The translations under genes were made by a program, and so were the position numbers. DNA of 64,000 bases from Cognatishimia sp. SS12 (GTDB lineage Bacteria > Pseudomonadota > Alphaproteobacteria > Rhodobacterales > Rhodobacteraceae): positions 851,847 through 915,846 of the forward strand of contig NZ_JAQNCZ010000001.1 in NCBI RefSeq assembly GCF_028369055.1, read 5' to 3'. Shown here piece by piece: positions 35,629 through 44,175 of the stretch (positions within the stretch are counted from its first letter, which is position 1; the number at the start of each line of letters is the position of its first letter). The notes below the pieces were generated by a model. It did no database searches. It was not told the DNA's origin and saw only the letters and a program-made list of their open reading frames with translations.

Positions 35629-36522
35629 ATGTCCAAATCCTCTCAAGCAGATCTCATCCGTTCCGGCAAAGGCTTTATCGCCGCTCTTGACCAGTCGGGT
35701 GGCTCCACCCCCAAAGCTCTGCGTTTGTATGGCGTCCAAGAGACCGCCTATAACAATGAAGATGAGATGTATGATCTGATCCACCAGATGCGCTGCCGCA
35801 TTGCCAAGGCCCCGGCCTTCACCGGAGACAAAGTCCTGGGCGCGATTCTGTTTGAAAAAACCATGGATGGCGACATCGACGGCAAACCTACCGCGACCTA
35901 CCTCTGGGAAACGCGCGGCGTGGTTCCGTTTCTGAAAGTGGACAAAGGCTTGGCGGACGAAGAAAACGGCGTGCGTCTGCTCAAACCGATGCCCGAGCTG
36001 GATGCGCTTCTGGACAAGGCCGTCGCCAAGGGCATTTTCGGCACCAAGATGCGCTCGGTCATCGACGCCGCCAGCCCCGAGGGCATCAAGGCGAATGTGC
36101 AGCAGCAATTTGACGTCGCCAAGCAGATCATCGCCAAGGGCCTCGCCCCGATTGTCGAGCCGGAAGTGACCATCTCCATCGCCGACAAGGCCAAGGCCGA
36201 AGACATTCTGCGCGACGAAATCCTGGCGCAGCTGGATGCGCTGAACGACGATCAGAACGTGCTGCTGAAACTGACCCTGCCTGAAACGCCAAACCAGTAC
36301 AAAGCGCTGGTGGATCACCCGCGTGTGCTGCGCGTTGTGGCGCTCTCGGGCGGTTATTCGCGCGAAGAGGCCAACACCCGTCTGGCGCAGAACAGCGGCG
36401 TCATCGCCTCCTTCAGCCGCGCGCTGACCGAAGGGCTGTCCGCGCAGCAAAGCGATGATGAATTCAACGGCAAAATTGCTGGCACCATCGACGATATTTA
36501 CCAAGCCTCTGTGGCTGGCTGA
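35629..36522 (+). CDS. Fructose-bisphosphate aldolase class I
   Basis: This 297-residue Schiff-base aldolase cleaves fructose 1,6-bisphosphate. Landmarks are FIAALDQSGGSTPKALRLYG (about 16-35), KILVDKGL-like FLKVDKGLADEENG (about 102-115), APIVEPEVTISIADK (about 170) and NVLLKLTLPETPNQY, which carries the likely catalytic lysine near 213. It belongs to the short bacterial class I type, not the class II zinc enzymes. ATG 35629 is preceded by a weak AAGG SD. It is downstream of pgk and separately regulated, judging from the palindromes in the gap. Confidence 0.93.
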   Translation: MSKSSQADLIRSGKGFIAALDQSGGSTPKALRLYGVQETAYNNEDEMYDLIHQMRCRIAKAPAFTGDKVLGAILFEKTMDGDIDGKPTATYLWETRGVVPFLKVDKGLADEENGVRLLKPMPELDALLDKAVAKGIFGTKMRSVIDAASPEGIKANVQQQFDVAKQIIAKGLAPIVEPEVTISIADKAKAEDILRDEILAQLDALNDDQNVLLKLTLPETPNQYKALVDHPRVLRVVALSGGYSREEANTRLAQNSGVIASFSRALTEGLSAQQSDDEFNGKIAGTIDDIYQASVAG

Positions 36523-36546
36523 TCGAAACACATCTGAATGATCATG

Positions 36547-36577
36547 ATCCCGCGCAGGCCGCTGCGCGGGATTTTTT
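36547..36577 (+). terminator. Rho-independent terminator after aldolase gene
   Basis: The 11-bp stem ATCCCGCGCAG/CTGCGCGGGAT has the loop GCCG and six Ts (36572-36577). Confidence 0.93.
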
Positions 36578-36593
36578 GTGCCTGCACCCTAGG

Positions 36594-36989
36594 TCAGATG
36601 CGCTGCAACACGCCGCGGCGCTGCCGGATATTGCGATAGTCAAACTGTATCTCGCGGCTTTCCTGCAGCCAGCGCCGCAGCAGCGCGCTGTCCACATCGT
36701 CGATTACCTGATAGCGCGCAGAGGCATCCTGAAACTTGCCCGTTCCGGGTGTCAGCCCCGGTGTTTCAAAGGCGCTGCCACTCCAGAACATCAGGCGCAG
36801 GCAGCTCTTAAGCCGGCTATAGCCGACAATTGGATTGCCGCGCAGAAACCAGACTGGGTGCGCATGCCAGATCTTGCTGTCGGCCTCTGGCAGCGCGGCG
36901 TCAATCTCGCGCTTCAGCAGATCGCAGATCGCGCGGTCATCCGGATCCAACGCAGCGTGAAAATCGGCAATGGTCTTTGCTTTGGTCAT
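36594..36989 (-). CDS. DUF1801 domain-containing protein
   Basis: This 131-residue protein matches the DUF1801/YdhG pattern: an N-terminal helix with ADFHAALDPDDRAICDLLKREID, then SKIWHAHPVWFLRGNPIVGY and LRLMFWSGSAFE. The fold is alpha-beta and the function is unknown. Start ATG 36989 lies one base past the AidB-like stop, so the two form an operon; the longer 38-codon extension overlaps that gene and is rejected. Confidence 0.8.
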   Translation of the reverse strand: MTKAKTIADFHAALDPDDRAICDLLKREIDAALPEADSKIWHAHPVWFLRGNPIVGYSRLKSCLRLMFWSGSAFETPGLTPGTGKFQDASARYQVIDDVDSALLRRWLQESREIQFDYRNIRQRRGVLQRI

Positions 36990-36990
36990 C

Positions 36991-38622
36991 TCAGGCCCGC
37001 GCATCCAGCCGGTGCAGGATATGGCGCAGATCGCGGGTGCCGACGGCCCCGGCAATGCTGCCGCGCGTGCTGCTGAGGCGCGTGGCCACATAGGCTTCGG
37101 CAATGACCTGCGGCGCGGTTTTCAAAAGCGCCGCGCCGGTCATCAGACTGGCCAGGCTCTCGGCGAACCAACGCGCCTCGGCCTCTTCGGGCAGACTGGG
37201 CCAGCGTTTGCGATGAATGCGCAGCGCCATATCAAAAAGCGGATCGCGCCCGGTTGCGCTGTCCAGATAGGCCGCCAGCGCGGGGGCAGCGCGGGGCAAT
37301 TTTTGCAGGCTGCGCAACACATCCAGACAGATCACATTGCTGGCCCCTTCCCAAAGCCCGTTCAGCGGCGCTTCGCGGTAGAGCATCGGCAGCACCGAAC
37401 GCTCGACATAACCGCTGCCGCCCAGCATCTCCAGCGCCTCGGCCACCACTGGCACGCAGCGTTTGTTGTTCAGGAACTTTGCCAGCGCCACCCCCAGCCG
37501 CGCCAGCGCCTGATCATCCGCGTCCGGGTTATCCATCAGCTGCGCCATATGCAGCCCCAGCGCCAGCGCGCCTTCCGCGTCCAGCACCAGATCCGCCAGC
37601 ACCGCCTGCATCAAGGGCTGATCAATCAGCGTGGCCCCAAAGGCCTTGCGCCGACACACCCAGTGATAGGCCACCCGCAGCGCCGCCCGCATCAGCCCAG
37701 CCGGGGCCATGGCGGTATCCAGCCGCGTGTGATGCACCATCTGCATGATCACGCTCAGCCCCGCGCCCTCGTCCCCGATCCGCGCAGCCAGCGCATCATC
37801 AAATTCAATCTCGGCGCTGGCATTGGCGTGATTGCCCAGCTTGGGTTTCAGCGCGATCAGCGAGATCCCGTTGCGCTCCCCCTCCAGCCAGCGCGGCACC
37901 ATAAAGGCGCTCAGACCGCCATCGCTTTGCGCTAAGGTCAGAAAGCCGTCAGACATCGGCGCAGAGCAGAACCACTTGTGCCCGTAAAGCCGATAGAGCC
38001 CGTCTTCGTCAGCCTCAGCCCGGGTTTCGCTACGCCGCAGATCGCTGCCGCCCTGTTTTTCGGTCATCGCCATGCCCATGGTGACGCCTGCCTTTTCTGT
38101 GACGGGCCGCACGCGCGGATCATAGCGGCGGCTCAGCAGCTTTTGCCCCCAGAGCGCTTGCAACTCCGGCGCTTTGGCCAAGGCCGCCTGCGCCGCATAG
38201 CTCATGGTCAGCGGGCAGCAGCAGCCGGGTTCAACCTGCGTCAGCATATAGACATGCACCGCATGGGCCAGATGCCCGCCGCCGCCTGTTTCCCAAGCGC
38301 CTGCGACATAGCCCTGCTGCACCCCCGTGCTTAAAATCTGATGATAGCCGGGATGAAACGCCACCTCATCGAGCCGTCGCCCGGCGGCATCATGGCTGAT
38401 CAAGCGTGGCGGATCGCGCCGCGCCTGCAGCGCCGCCTGCGCCAACTCTGCCGTGCCATAGGCCGCCCCGACGCTTGCCAGCGCCCCTTCGGAGCCGCCA
38501 AGCGCCAGCGCATGATCCTGCAGCGCGGCATCACTGCGCCACAGATCCCGCGGCGCGGGCACGCCGGGCTGATTGTGCACACTATGGGTTTCCAAATCAG
38601 ATCGCGCTGGAATATCAGCCAT
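36991..38622 (-). CDS. aidB: AidB-like acyl-CoA dehydrogenase family protein
   Basis: At 543 residues it matches E. coli AidB (541). Landmarks are MTEKQGGSDLR (near 185), LYGHKWFCSAPMSDGFLTLAQ (about 204-224), HTRLDTAMAPAGLMRAAL and LNGLWEGASNVICLDVLRSL near the C-terminus, where ordinary dehydrogenases have EGTNE. AidB binds DNA and FAD and is part of the alkylation response in E. coli; here no ada gene is adjacent. ATG 38622 is used because GGAGGG lies at correct spacing; ATG 38628 touches the SD. The frame opens far upstream into the ftsB promoter and is rejected. Confidence 0.8.
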   Translation of the reverse strand: MADIPARSDLETHSVHNQPGVPAPRDLWRSDAALQDHALALGGSEGALASVGAAYGTAELAQAALQARRDPPRLISHDAAGRRLDEVAFHPGYHQILSTGVQQGYVAGAWETGGGGHLAHAVHVYMLTQVEPGCCCPLTMSYAAQAALAKAPELQALWGQKLLSRRYDPRVRPVTEKAGVTMGMAMTEKQGGSDLRRSETRAEADEDGLYRLYGHKWFCSAPMSDGFLTLAQSDGGLSAFMVPRWLEGERNGISLIALKPKLGNHANASAEIEFDDALAARIGDEGAGLSVIMQMVHHTRLDTAMAPAGLMRAALRVAYHWVCRRKAFGATLIDQPLMQAVLADLVLDAEGALALGLHMAQLMDNPDADDQALARLGVALAKFLNNKRCVPVVAEALEMLGGSGYVERSVLPMLYREAPLNGLWEGASNVICLDVLRSLQKLPRAAPALAAYLDSATGRDPLFDMALRIHRKRWPSLPEEAEARWFAESLASLMTGAALLKTAPQVIAEAYVATRLSSTRGSIAGAVGTRDLRHILHRLDARA

Positions 38623-38713
38623 GATCATCCCTCCCCCCCCGCCAGAGTAACGCAGCTTTGCCAGATCACAAAAACCCTTTCTCGGCGAGGGTCCGCCACA
38701 GCGGCAAAAAATC

Positions 38714-38751
38714 GAATCACTGGCGCATTTTTGGGATTCACATGGCGAATC
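38714..38751. promoter_or_regulatory. Cluster of three GANTC (CcrM/GcrA-type) sites
   Basis: GAATC at 38714-38718, GATTC at 38735-38739 and GAATC at 38747-38751 lie within 38 bp in the gap before the FtsB-like gene. Two share the longer CGAATCAC, spaced 33 bp. In alphaproteobacteria GANTC is methylated by CcrM and read by GcrA at division-gene promoters. Confidence 0.45.
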
Positions 38752-38806
38752 ACCTGTGCCATAACAAAGGCAGAGGGTCGCAAAGGCCCCACATACTGAG
38801 GCAGAC

Positions 38807-39109
38807 ATGGCAGTCAAAAAATCCCGCCCGGCGTTGGGGGCATTCCTGTTCTTTGGGGGTGCGTTCAGCTTAGCAACCTATTTCACCTTTGCCGCTGTGC
38901 AGGGGGATTATGGCTTGTTTCGTCGGGCGGAGATTTTGGCCCAGACCGAAATTCTGGAGCGCGAGCTTGCCCTGATGCAAAGCGATGTGACCCGGATGGA
39001 AAATCTGACGCTTCGCCTCTCGGACGATTATCTGGATCTCGATCTTCTGGACCAGCAGGCCCGCAGCGTGCTGGGCATGATCCGCAGCGATGAAATGGTC
39101 ATTCGCTAA
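38807..39109 (+). CDS. Septum formation initiator family protein (FtsB/DivIC-like)
   Basis: This 100-residue protein has a membrane helix (about 12-32) and a periplasmic coiled coil (about 38-75). The DYLDLDLLDQQARSVLGM segment is typical of FtsB-like proteins of this group. It would act at the divisome with FtsL and FtsQ. It sits upstream of pdhA, a linkage common in Rhodobacterales. Three clustered GANTC sites precede it. Confidence 0.88.
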   Translation: MAVKKSRPALGAFLFFGGAFSLATYFTFAAVQGDYGLFRRAEILAQTEILERELALMQSDVTRMENLTLRLSDDYLDLDLLDQQARSVLGMIRSDEMVIR

Positions 39110-39188
39110 ATCGATCCGGCAGCCGCCTGCCCGCTTTTCAGATTTGCACTAGATTACCGATGACACCCGTGGTTTCATGGCCTGAGCA

Positions 39189-39208
39189 ATAGTTTAACGC
39201 TAAACTAT
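39189..39208. promoter_or_regulatory. Candidate operator upstream of pdhA
   Basis: ATAGTTTAACGCTAAACTAT is a perfect 8+8 inverted repeat around ACGC, 51 bp before the pdhA start. The central CG suggests a LacI-family site. A separate 6-bp hairpin CGCGGC/GCCGCG (39209-39224) follows in the leader. Confidence 0.5.
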
Positions 39209-39259
39209 CGCGGCAAACGCCGCGGGCTCGGATACAAACTGCGGGAGGATGTGCACCAG

Positions 39260-40249
39260 ATGGCTGCCAAGAAAGCTGCAAGCAAGCCCAATGTCAGCAG
39301 CGATGAGCTGACAGAATATTACCGTGAAATGCTGTTGATCAGGCGCTTTGAAGAAAAGGCCGGCCAGCTCTATGGCATGGGTCTGATCGGCGGTTTCTGC
39401 CACCTTTATATCGGCCAAGAGGCCGTGGTTGTCGGCCTTGAGGCCGCCGCCGAAGAGGGCGACAAGCGCATCACCTCCTATCGCGATCACGGCCATATGC
39501 TGGCCTGCGGCATGGACCCCAATGGCGTCATGGCCGAGCTCACGGGCCGCGAAGGCGGCTATTCCAAGGGCAAAGGTGGCTCGATGCATATGTTTTCCAA
39601 GGAAAAACATTTCTACGGCGGCCATGGCATCGTCGCGGCGCAGGTGCCGCTGGGCGCGGGCCTCGCCTTTGCCGACAAATACAAGGAAAACGGCCGCGTC
39701 ACCTTCACCTATTTCGGCGATGGGGCCGCCAACCAGGGCCAGGTCTATGAGACCTTCAACATGGCGGCGCTTTGGAAACTGCCGGTGATTTTTGTCATTG
39801 AAAACAACCAATACGCCATGGGCACATCACAGGCGCGCTCGACCTCCTCGCCCGATATCTATACCCGCGGCGCAGCCTTTGGCATCAAAGGCGAAGTTGT
39901 CGATGGCATGGATGTCCTGGCCGTCAAAGAGGCCGGTGAAAAGGCCGTGGCGCACTGCCGCGCCGGCAAAGGCCCTTATATCCTTGAGGTCAAAACCTAT
40001 CGCTATCGCGGCCACTCGATGTCAGACCCCGCCAAATACCGCACCCGCGAAGAGGTGCAGCGCGTCCGCGAAGAACGCGACCCGATCGAGCGGGTGCGCG
40101 AAATGCTGCTCACGGGCAAGCACGCCACCGAGGACGAGCTGAAGGCCATCGACAAAGAGATCAAGGCCATTGTCAACGAAAGCGCCGAATTCGCCAAAGA
40201 CAGCCCCCAGCCCGCCGAAAGCGAGCTGTGGACTGACATCACCGCGTGA
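39260..40249 (+). CDS. pdhA: Pyruvate dehydrogenase E1 component, alpha subunit
   Basis: This 329-residue thiamine-diphosphate subunit decarboxylates pyruvate together with E1-beta. The TPP/Mg motif is GDGAANQGQ..NMAALWKLPVIFVIENNQ (about 155-190); FCHLYIGQEAV and YRYRGHSMSDPAKYR (phosphorylation-loop region in eukaryotes) are conserved. I take ATG 39260 (MAAKKAA); a GTG at 39251 lies only two bases from the SD. It is first of pdhA-VOC-pdhB-pdhC. Confidence 0.96.
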   Translation: MAAKKAASKPNVSSDELTEYYREMLLIRRFEEKAGQLYGMGLIGGFCHLYIGQEAVVVGLEAAAEEGDKRITSYRDHGHMLACGMDPNGVMAELTGREGGYSKGKGGSMHMFSKEKHFYGGHGIVAAQVPLGAGLAFADKYKENGRVTFTYFGDGAANQGQVYETFNMAALWKLPVIFVIENNQYAMGTSQARSTSSPDIYTRGAAFGIKGEVVDGMDVLAVKEAGEKAVAHCRAGKGPYILEVKTYRYRGHSMSDPAKYRTREEVQRVREERDPIERVREMLLTGKHATEDELKAIDKEIKAIVNESAEFAKDSPQPAESELWTDITA

Positions 40250-40261
40250 GGAGCATCAGAC

Positions 40262-40651
40262 ATGGCACATTTTGAAATCCACCTCAGCGATGTTGCGCGC
40301 GGCATGACCTTTTATCAGGGCCTCTTTGGTTGGTCCTTCACGGTGATGCCCGGCGGCGAAGAGATCGACTATCACCTGATTGACGGCGATCAGATTGGCG
40401 ACGGCAAAGACCTGACCGGCGGCGTGATGCGGCGCATGGGCGATGCACCAGAGGCCGGGGCCCCGGTGCGCGGCGGCACCATGACCTTTGAGGTCGCCGA
40501 TTGTGACGCCAGCTATGACTGGGCGCTGAAAAACGGCGGCGCAGAGGCCCTGCCCCCCACCGATTATCCCGGCATCGGCCGTTGCGCCTATGTCGAAGAT
40601 GGCCAAGGCAATATTGTGGGCATGATCACCCCGGCGAAAGGACAAGCATAA
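40262..40651 (+). CDS. VOC superfamily (glyoxalase-like) protein inside the pdh operon
   Basis: This 129-residue single-repeat vicinal-oxygen-chelate protein begins [24 protein letters not shown] and ends [15 protein letters not shown], two halves of the usual beta-alpha-beta-beta-beta module. Possible metal ligands are H7 and the terminal acidic strand. It sits between pdhA (12-bp gap) and pdhB, whose ATG overlaps its stop (TAATG), so it is co-translated with the complex. A role in handling reactive 2-oxoaldehydes such as methylglyoxal or in enzyme maintenance is inference. Confidence 0.85.
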   Translation: MAHFEIHLSDVARGMTFYQGLFGWSFTVMPGGEEIDYHLIDGDQIGDGKDLTGGVMRRMGDAPEAGAPVRGGTMTFEVADCDASYDWALKNGGAEALPPTDYPGIGRCAYVEDGQGNIVGMITPAKGQA

Positions 40652-42027
40652 TGGCAATTGAACTTCTGATGCCCGCGCTTTCCCCCACCATGGAAGAAGG
40701 CACCCTGGCCAAATGGCTGGTCAAAGAGGGCGATACCGTCAGCTCGGGGGATATCATCGCCGAGATTGAAACCGACAAGGCCACGATGGAGTTTGAGGCC
40801 GTCGATGAGGGCGTGATTGGCAAAATTCTGGTGGCCGAGGGCACCGAAAATGTGGCGGTAAACACCGCGATTGCCACCCTGCTGGAAGAGGGCGAGGACG
40901 CGGATGCCGCTGTGACCAGCAGCGCCGCAGCCCCCGCCGAAGCCAGCAGCGCAGCGCCTGCCACCGCCAAACCCGCCGTTGCGCAAGAGGACGACGCCCC
41001 TGCCCCGCAGATGAACCTGGAACCTGACTGGCCCGAGGGCACCGAGGTCAAACAGCAGACCGTGCGCGAAGCGCTGCGCGATGCCATGGCCGAGGAAATG
41101 CGTGGGAACGAAGATGTCTTTCTGATGGGCGAAGAGGTCGCCGAATATCAAGGGGCCTATAAGATCTCGCAAGGGCTGCTGGATGAATTTGGCAGCAAAC
41201 GGGTGATCGACACGCCCATCACCGAACACGGTTTTGCCGGGATCGGTGTGGGTTCTGCCTTTGGCGGACTGCGGCCGATTGTCGAATTCATGACCTTTAA
41301 CTTTGCCATGCAAGCCATTGATCAGATTATCAATTCTGCCGCCAAAACGCTCTATATGTCCGGCGGTCAGATGGGCTGCCCGATTGTGTTCCGCGGCCCC
41401 AATGGCGCAGCCGCGCGCGTGGGCGCGCAGCACTCGCAAGACTATGCGGCCTGGTATGCGCAGGTGCCGGGTCTGAAGGTGGTGATGCCCTATTCGGCCA
41501 GCGACGCCAAAGGGCTGCTGAAATCCGCGATCCGCGATCCCAACCCGGTGATTTTCTTGGAAAACGAAATTCTCTATGGCCGCGCCTTTGATGTGCCGGT
41601 GATGGATGATTTCACCGTGCCGATTGGCAAGGCCCGCGTCTGGCGCGAAGGGGACGACGTCACCCTGGTCAGCTTTGGCATCGGCATGCAATATGCGCTT
41701 GAGGCCGCCGATAAGCTGGCCGAAGAGGGTATTTCAGCCGAGGTTATCGATCTGCGCAGCCTGCGCCCGATTGATTATGACACCGTGCTGGCCTCGGTGA
41801 TGAAAACCAACCGCTGCGTCACCGTCGAAGAAGGCTGGCCCGTCGGCTCGATCGGCAACCACATCTCGGCCACGATCATGCAAAAAGCCTTTGATTACCT
41901 GGATGCCCCGGTGATCAACTGCACCGGCAAGGACGTGCCCATGCCCTATGCCGCCAACCTTGAGAAACTGGCGCTTGTCACCACAGACGAGGTCATCGCC
42001 GCCGTCAAACAAGTGACCTACCGCTGA
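40651..42027 (+). CDS. pdhB: Pyruvate dehydrogenase E1 component, beta subunit with lipoyl domain
   Basis: This 458-residue protein carries an N-terminal lipoyl domain (1-80; lipoyl lysine K43 in ETDKATMEF). An Ala/Pro-rich linker (about 85-125) follows, then the E1-beta transketolase-like domain (about 135-458; [47 protein letters not shown]). A lipoyl domain on E1-beta is characteristic of alphaproteobacteria. It is nearly identical over the first 75 residues to the E2 lipoyl domain, indicating duplication or gene conversion. The start overlaps the VOC stop. Confidence 0.96.
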   Translation: MAIELLMPALSPTMEEGTLAKWLVKEGDTVSSGDIIAEIETDKATMEFEAVDEGVIGKILVAEGTENVAVNTAIATLLEEGEDADAAVTSSAAAPAEASSAAPATAKPAVAQEDDAPAPQMNLEPDWPEGTEVKQQTVREALRDAMAEEMRGNEDVFLMGEEVAEYQGAYKISQGLLDEFGSKRVIDTPITEHGFAGIGVGSAFGGLRPIVEFMTFNFAMQAIDQIINSAAKTLYMSGGQMGCPIVFRGPNGAAARVGAQHSQDYAAWYAQVPGLKVVMPYSASDAKGLLKSAIRDPNPVIFLENEILYGRAFDVPVMDDFTVPIGKARVWREGDDVTLVSFGIGMQYALEAADKLAEEGISAEVIDLRSLRPIDYDTVLASVMKTNRCVTVEEGWPVGSIGNHISATIMQKAFDYLDAPVINCTGKDVPMPYAANLEKLALVTTDEVIAAVKQVTYR

Positions 42028-42039
42028 GGAGAGAAAGAC

Positions 42040-43335
42040 ATGGCAATTGAAATCCTGATGCCCGCGTTGTCTCCGACGATGGAGGAAGGCACGCTCGCCA
42101 AATGGCTGGTCAAGGAAGGCGACGAGGTCAACTCGGGTGACATTATCGCTGAGATCGAAACCGACAAGGCCACGATGGAGTTTGAGGCCGTTGACGAAGG
42201 GGTGATTGGCAAAATTCTGGTGGCCGAGGGCAGCGAAGGCGTGGCAGTCAATACCCCAATTGCGCTCTTGCTTGAGGATGGCGAGGATGCGGCGGATGTC
42301 AAAGCCCCCGCTGCGCCCAAAGCAGAGGCCCCCCCTGCCGAAGACGACGCCGCCGCCGCTTCATCTTTTCAAAAATACTCAAATGACCCAACACCCGCCG
42401 CCCCCGCTGCCGCAGATGGATCGCGGCTTTTTGTCTCGCCACTCGCGCGGCGGATCGCGGCGGACAAGGGCATTGATCTCACGGGCCTCAAAGGCTCAGG
42501 CCCCAAGGGTCGCATTGTAAAGGCCGATGTGCTCGCCGCCGCTGGTCGCCCGGCGCAGGCCACAGCAAAACCTGCCGAGGCAGCCAAAGCCGCGCCCGGC
42601 ACCGGGCCAAGTGCCGACGCCGTCGCCAAGATGTATGAGGGCCGCGCCTTCGAAGAGGTCAAGCTGGATGGCATGCGCAAGACCATCGCCGCCCGCCTGA
42701 CCGAAGCCAAACAGACCATCCCGCATTTCTATCTGCGCCGCGATATCAAGCTGGATGCGCTGCTGAAATTCCGCGCCGAGTTGAATGGCCAACTGGCAGA
42801 GCGCGGCGTGAAACTCTCGGTCAATGATTTCATCATCAAGGCGGTGGCGCAGGCGCTGCAGGCCGTGCCCGAGGCCAACGCCGTCTGGGCCGGGGATCGC
42901 GTGTTGCAGATGAAAGCCAGCGATGTGGCCGTGGCCGTCGCCATCGAAGGTGGGCTGTTTACGCCTGTGTTGCAGGATGCGGATCAAAAATCGCTCTCGG
43001 CGCTTTCTGCGCAGATGAAAGACCTCGCCGCCCGCGCCCGCGAACGCAAACTGGCCCCGCAGGAATATCAGGGCGGCAGCTTTGCGATTTCCAATCTGGG
43101 CATGTTTGGCATCGATAATTTTGATGCCATCGTGAACCCGCCCCATGCCGGTATTCTGGCGGTGGGGGCCGGGGTGAAAAAACCGGTGGTGCTGGAGGAT
43201 GGCAGCTTGGGCGCAGCCACGGTGATGTCTGTCACCATGTCAGTCGATCACCGCGTGATCGACGGCGCAGTGGGCGCGAACCTCTTGCAAGCTATTGTCG
43301 ACAATCTGGAAAATCCGCTGACGATGCTAGCGTAA
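42040..43335 (+). CDS. pdhC: Dihydrolipoyllysine acetyltransferase (E2) of pyruvate dehydrogenase
   Basis: This 431-residue E2 core protein has the lipoyl domain 1-80 (K43), an Ala/Pro linker, the peripheral-subunit-binding domain (about 128-163; [27 protein letters not shown]), a second linker, and the catalytic acetyltransferase domain (about 205-431). That domain ends with the active-site [11 protein letters not shown] (His near 407). It transfers acetyl from lipoamide to CoA. It is last in the operon, with a strong terminator after it. Confidence 0.96.
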   Translation: MAIEILMPALSPTMEEGTLAKWLVKEGDEVNSGDIIAEIETDKATMEFEAVDEGVIGKILVAEGSEGVAVNTPIALLLEDGEDAADVKAPAAPKAEAPPAEDDAAAASSFQKYSNDPTPAAPAAADGSRLFVSPLARRIAADKGIDLTGLKGSGPKGRIVKADVLAAAGRPAQATAKPAEAAKAAPGTGPSADAVAKMYEGRAFEEVKLDGMRKTIAARLTEAKQTIPHFYLRRDIKLDALLKFRAELNGQLAERGVKLSVNDFIIKAVAQALQAVPEANAVWAGDRVLQMKASDVAVAVAIEGGLFTPVLQDADQKSLSALSAQMKDLAARARERKLAPQEYQGGSFAISNLGMFGIDNFDAIVNPPHAGILAVGAGVKKPVVLEDGSLGAATVMSVTMSVDHRVIDGAVGANLLQAIVDNLENPLTMLA

Positions 43336-43353
43336 ATCCCTGAGATAAAACAA

Positions 43354-43392
43354 AAAAACGCCGCCCATGTTAAATACTGGGCGGCGTTTTTT
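43354..43392. terminator. Bidirectional rho-independent terminator
   Basis: The 14-bp stem AAAAACGCCGCCCA/TGGGCGGCGTTTTT (43354-43367 and 43378-43391) has a 10-nt loop, with T- and A-tracts on either side. It ends pdhC and the convergent acetyltransferase gene. Confidence 0.93.
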
Positions 43393-43406
43393 GTTGAGCA
43401 ACCTGC

Positions 43407-43925
43407 TCAAAGGCTTCCTGATTGTGGCAGCGCCATTTCGAACATTGGCGGCAATGTTCGGCGGCGCTGAAAACCCACCGCTGTATAAAACCCCTGCGCC
43501 TTCAGATTTTCCGCGTTGGTCGCCACTTTGAGGTAGCGAGCGCCCTCCTGTGCGGCCCAAGCCGCCGCTGCCATGACCAGCGCTCGGCCAACGCCCTGCC
43601 CGCGCGCCGCAACATCCGCGAAGAGATGATGCAGATCGCAACCAAGCTGGCCAAAATGCAGCCGCGCGGCGGGTAGCAAAGCCGCATAGCCGATCAACCC
43701 GCCCTCTGCCCGCTCTGCCACCAAAATACGGAAAATAGGCACCGGTCCAAAGGCGTGTTGCTGCAAAAACGCTTTGCTGAGTGTGGATTGATCATCATTA
43801 AACGCCGCCAGCGCCGCCACCATATCCAAGATGGCAGGCACATCATTAGGCAAGGCCATTCGAATTTGGCCAAAGCCGGTTTTCACCGCAAATTCAGTAT
43901 GTTGCTTTGAATCTATAGATATCAT
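43407..43925 (-). CDS. GNAT family N-acetyltransferase
   Basis: This 172-residue GNAT protein has its acetyl-CoA binding motif as DVAARGQGVGRALVMAAAAWA (about 105-125), followed by LKVATNAENLKAQGFYTAVGF. The N-terminal IRMALPNDVPAILDMVAALA fits the first helix region. The substrate is unknown; polyamine or amino acid acetylases are the nearest type. The complement of GGAG precedes the ATG. Confidence 0.85.
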   Translation of the reverse strand: MISIDSKQHTEFAVKTGFGQIRMALPNDVPAILDMVAALAAFNDDQSTLSKAFLQQHAFGPVPIFRILVAERAEGGLIGYAALLPAARLHFGQLGCDLHHLFADVAARGQGVGRALVMAAAAWAAQEGARYLKVATNAENLKAQGFYTAVGFQRRRTLPPMFEMALPQSGSL

Positions 43926-44126
43926 CTTTCACTCCTTTACGCCGCAGGAGCCACCGTGATGTCACAGTCAAAGCCACCCGACGGCGGCTTTCCAAATAGA
44001 TCAAACCCCGTGCTCAAATGAGACAGAGATAATAGGCGTTCGTGGTGTTTGATCGGTGTAACATGCGGGCTTTAGACCGCGCGATGCTGCATCTGTCAAG
44101 AAGGGACGCTATGCACAGCAAGCGGG

Positions 44127-44159
44127 CCACGCCCGCGTCGTTTCAAAACGCGGGCGTGG
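44127..44159. other. Stable hairpin downstream of cysK
   Basis: CCACGCCCGCGT/ACGCGGGCGTGG is a perfect 12-bp stem with a 9-nt loop, beginning 17 bp past the cysK stop. It lacks a good T tract on either strand; it may still end cysK transcription or protect its 3' end. Confidence 0.5.
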
Positions 44160-44175
44160 TTAAAATCAAATCGAC

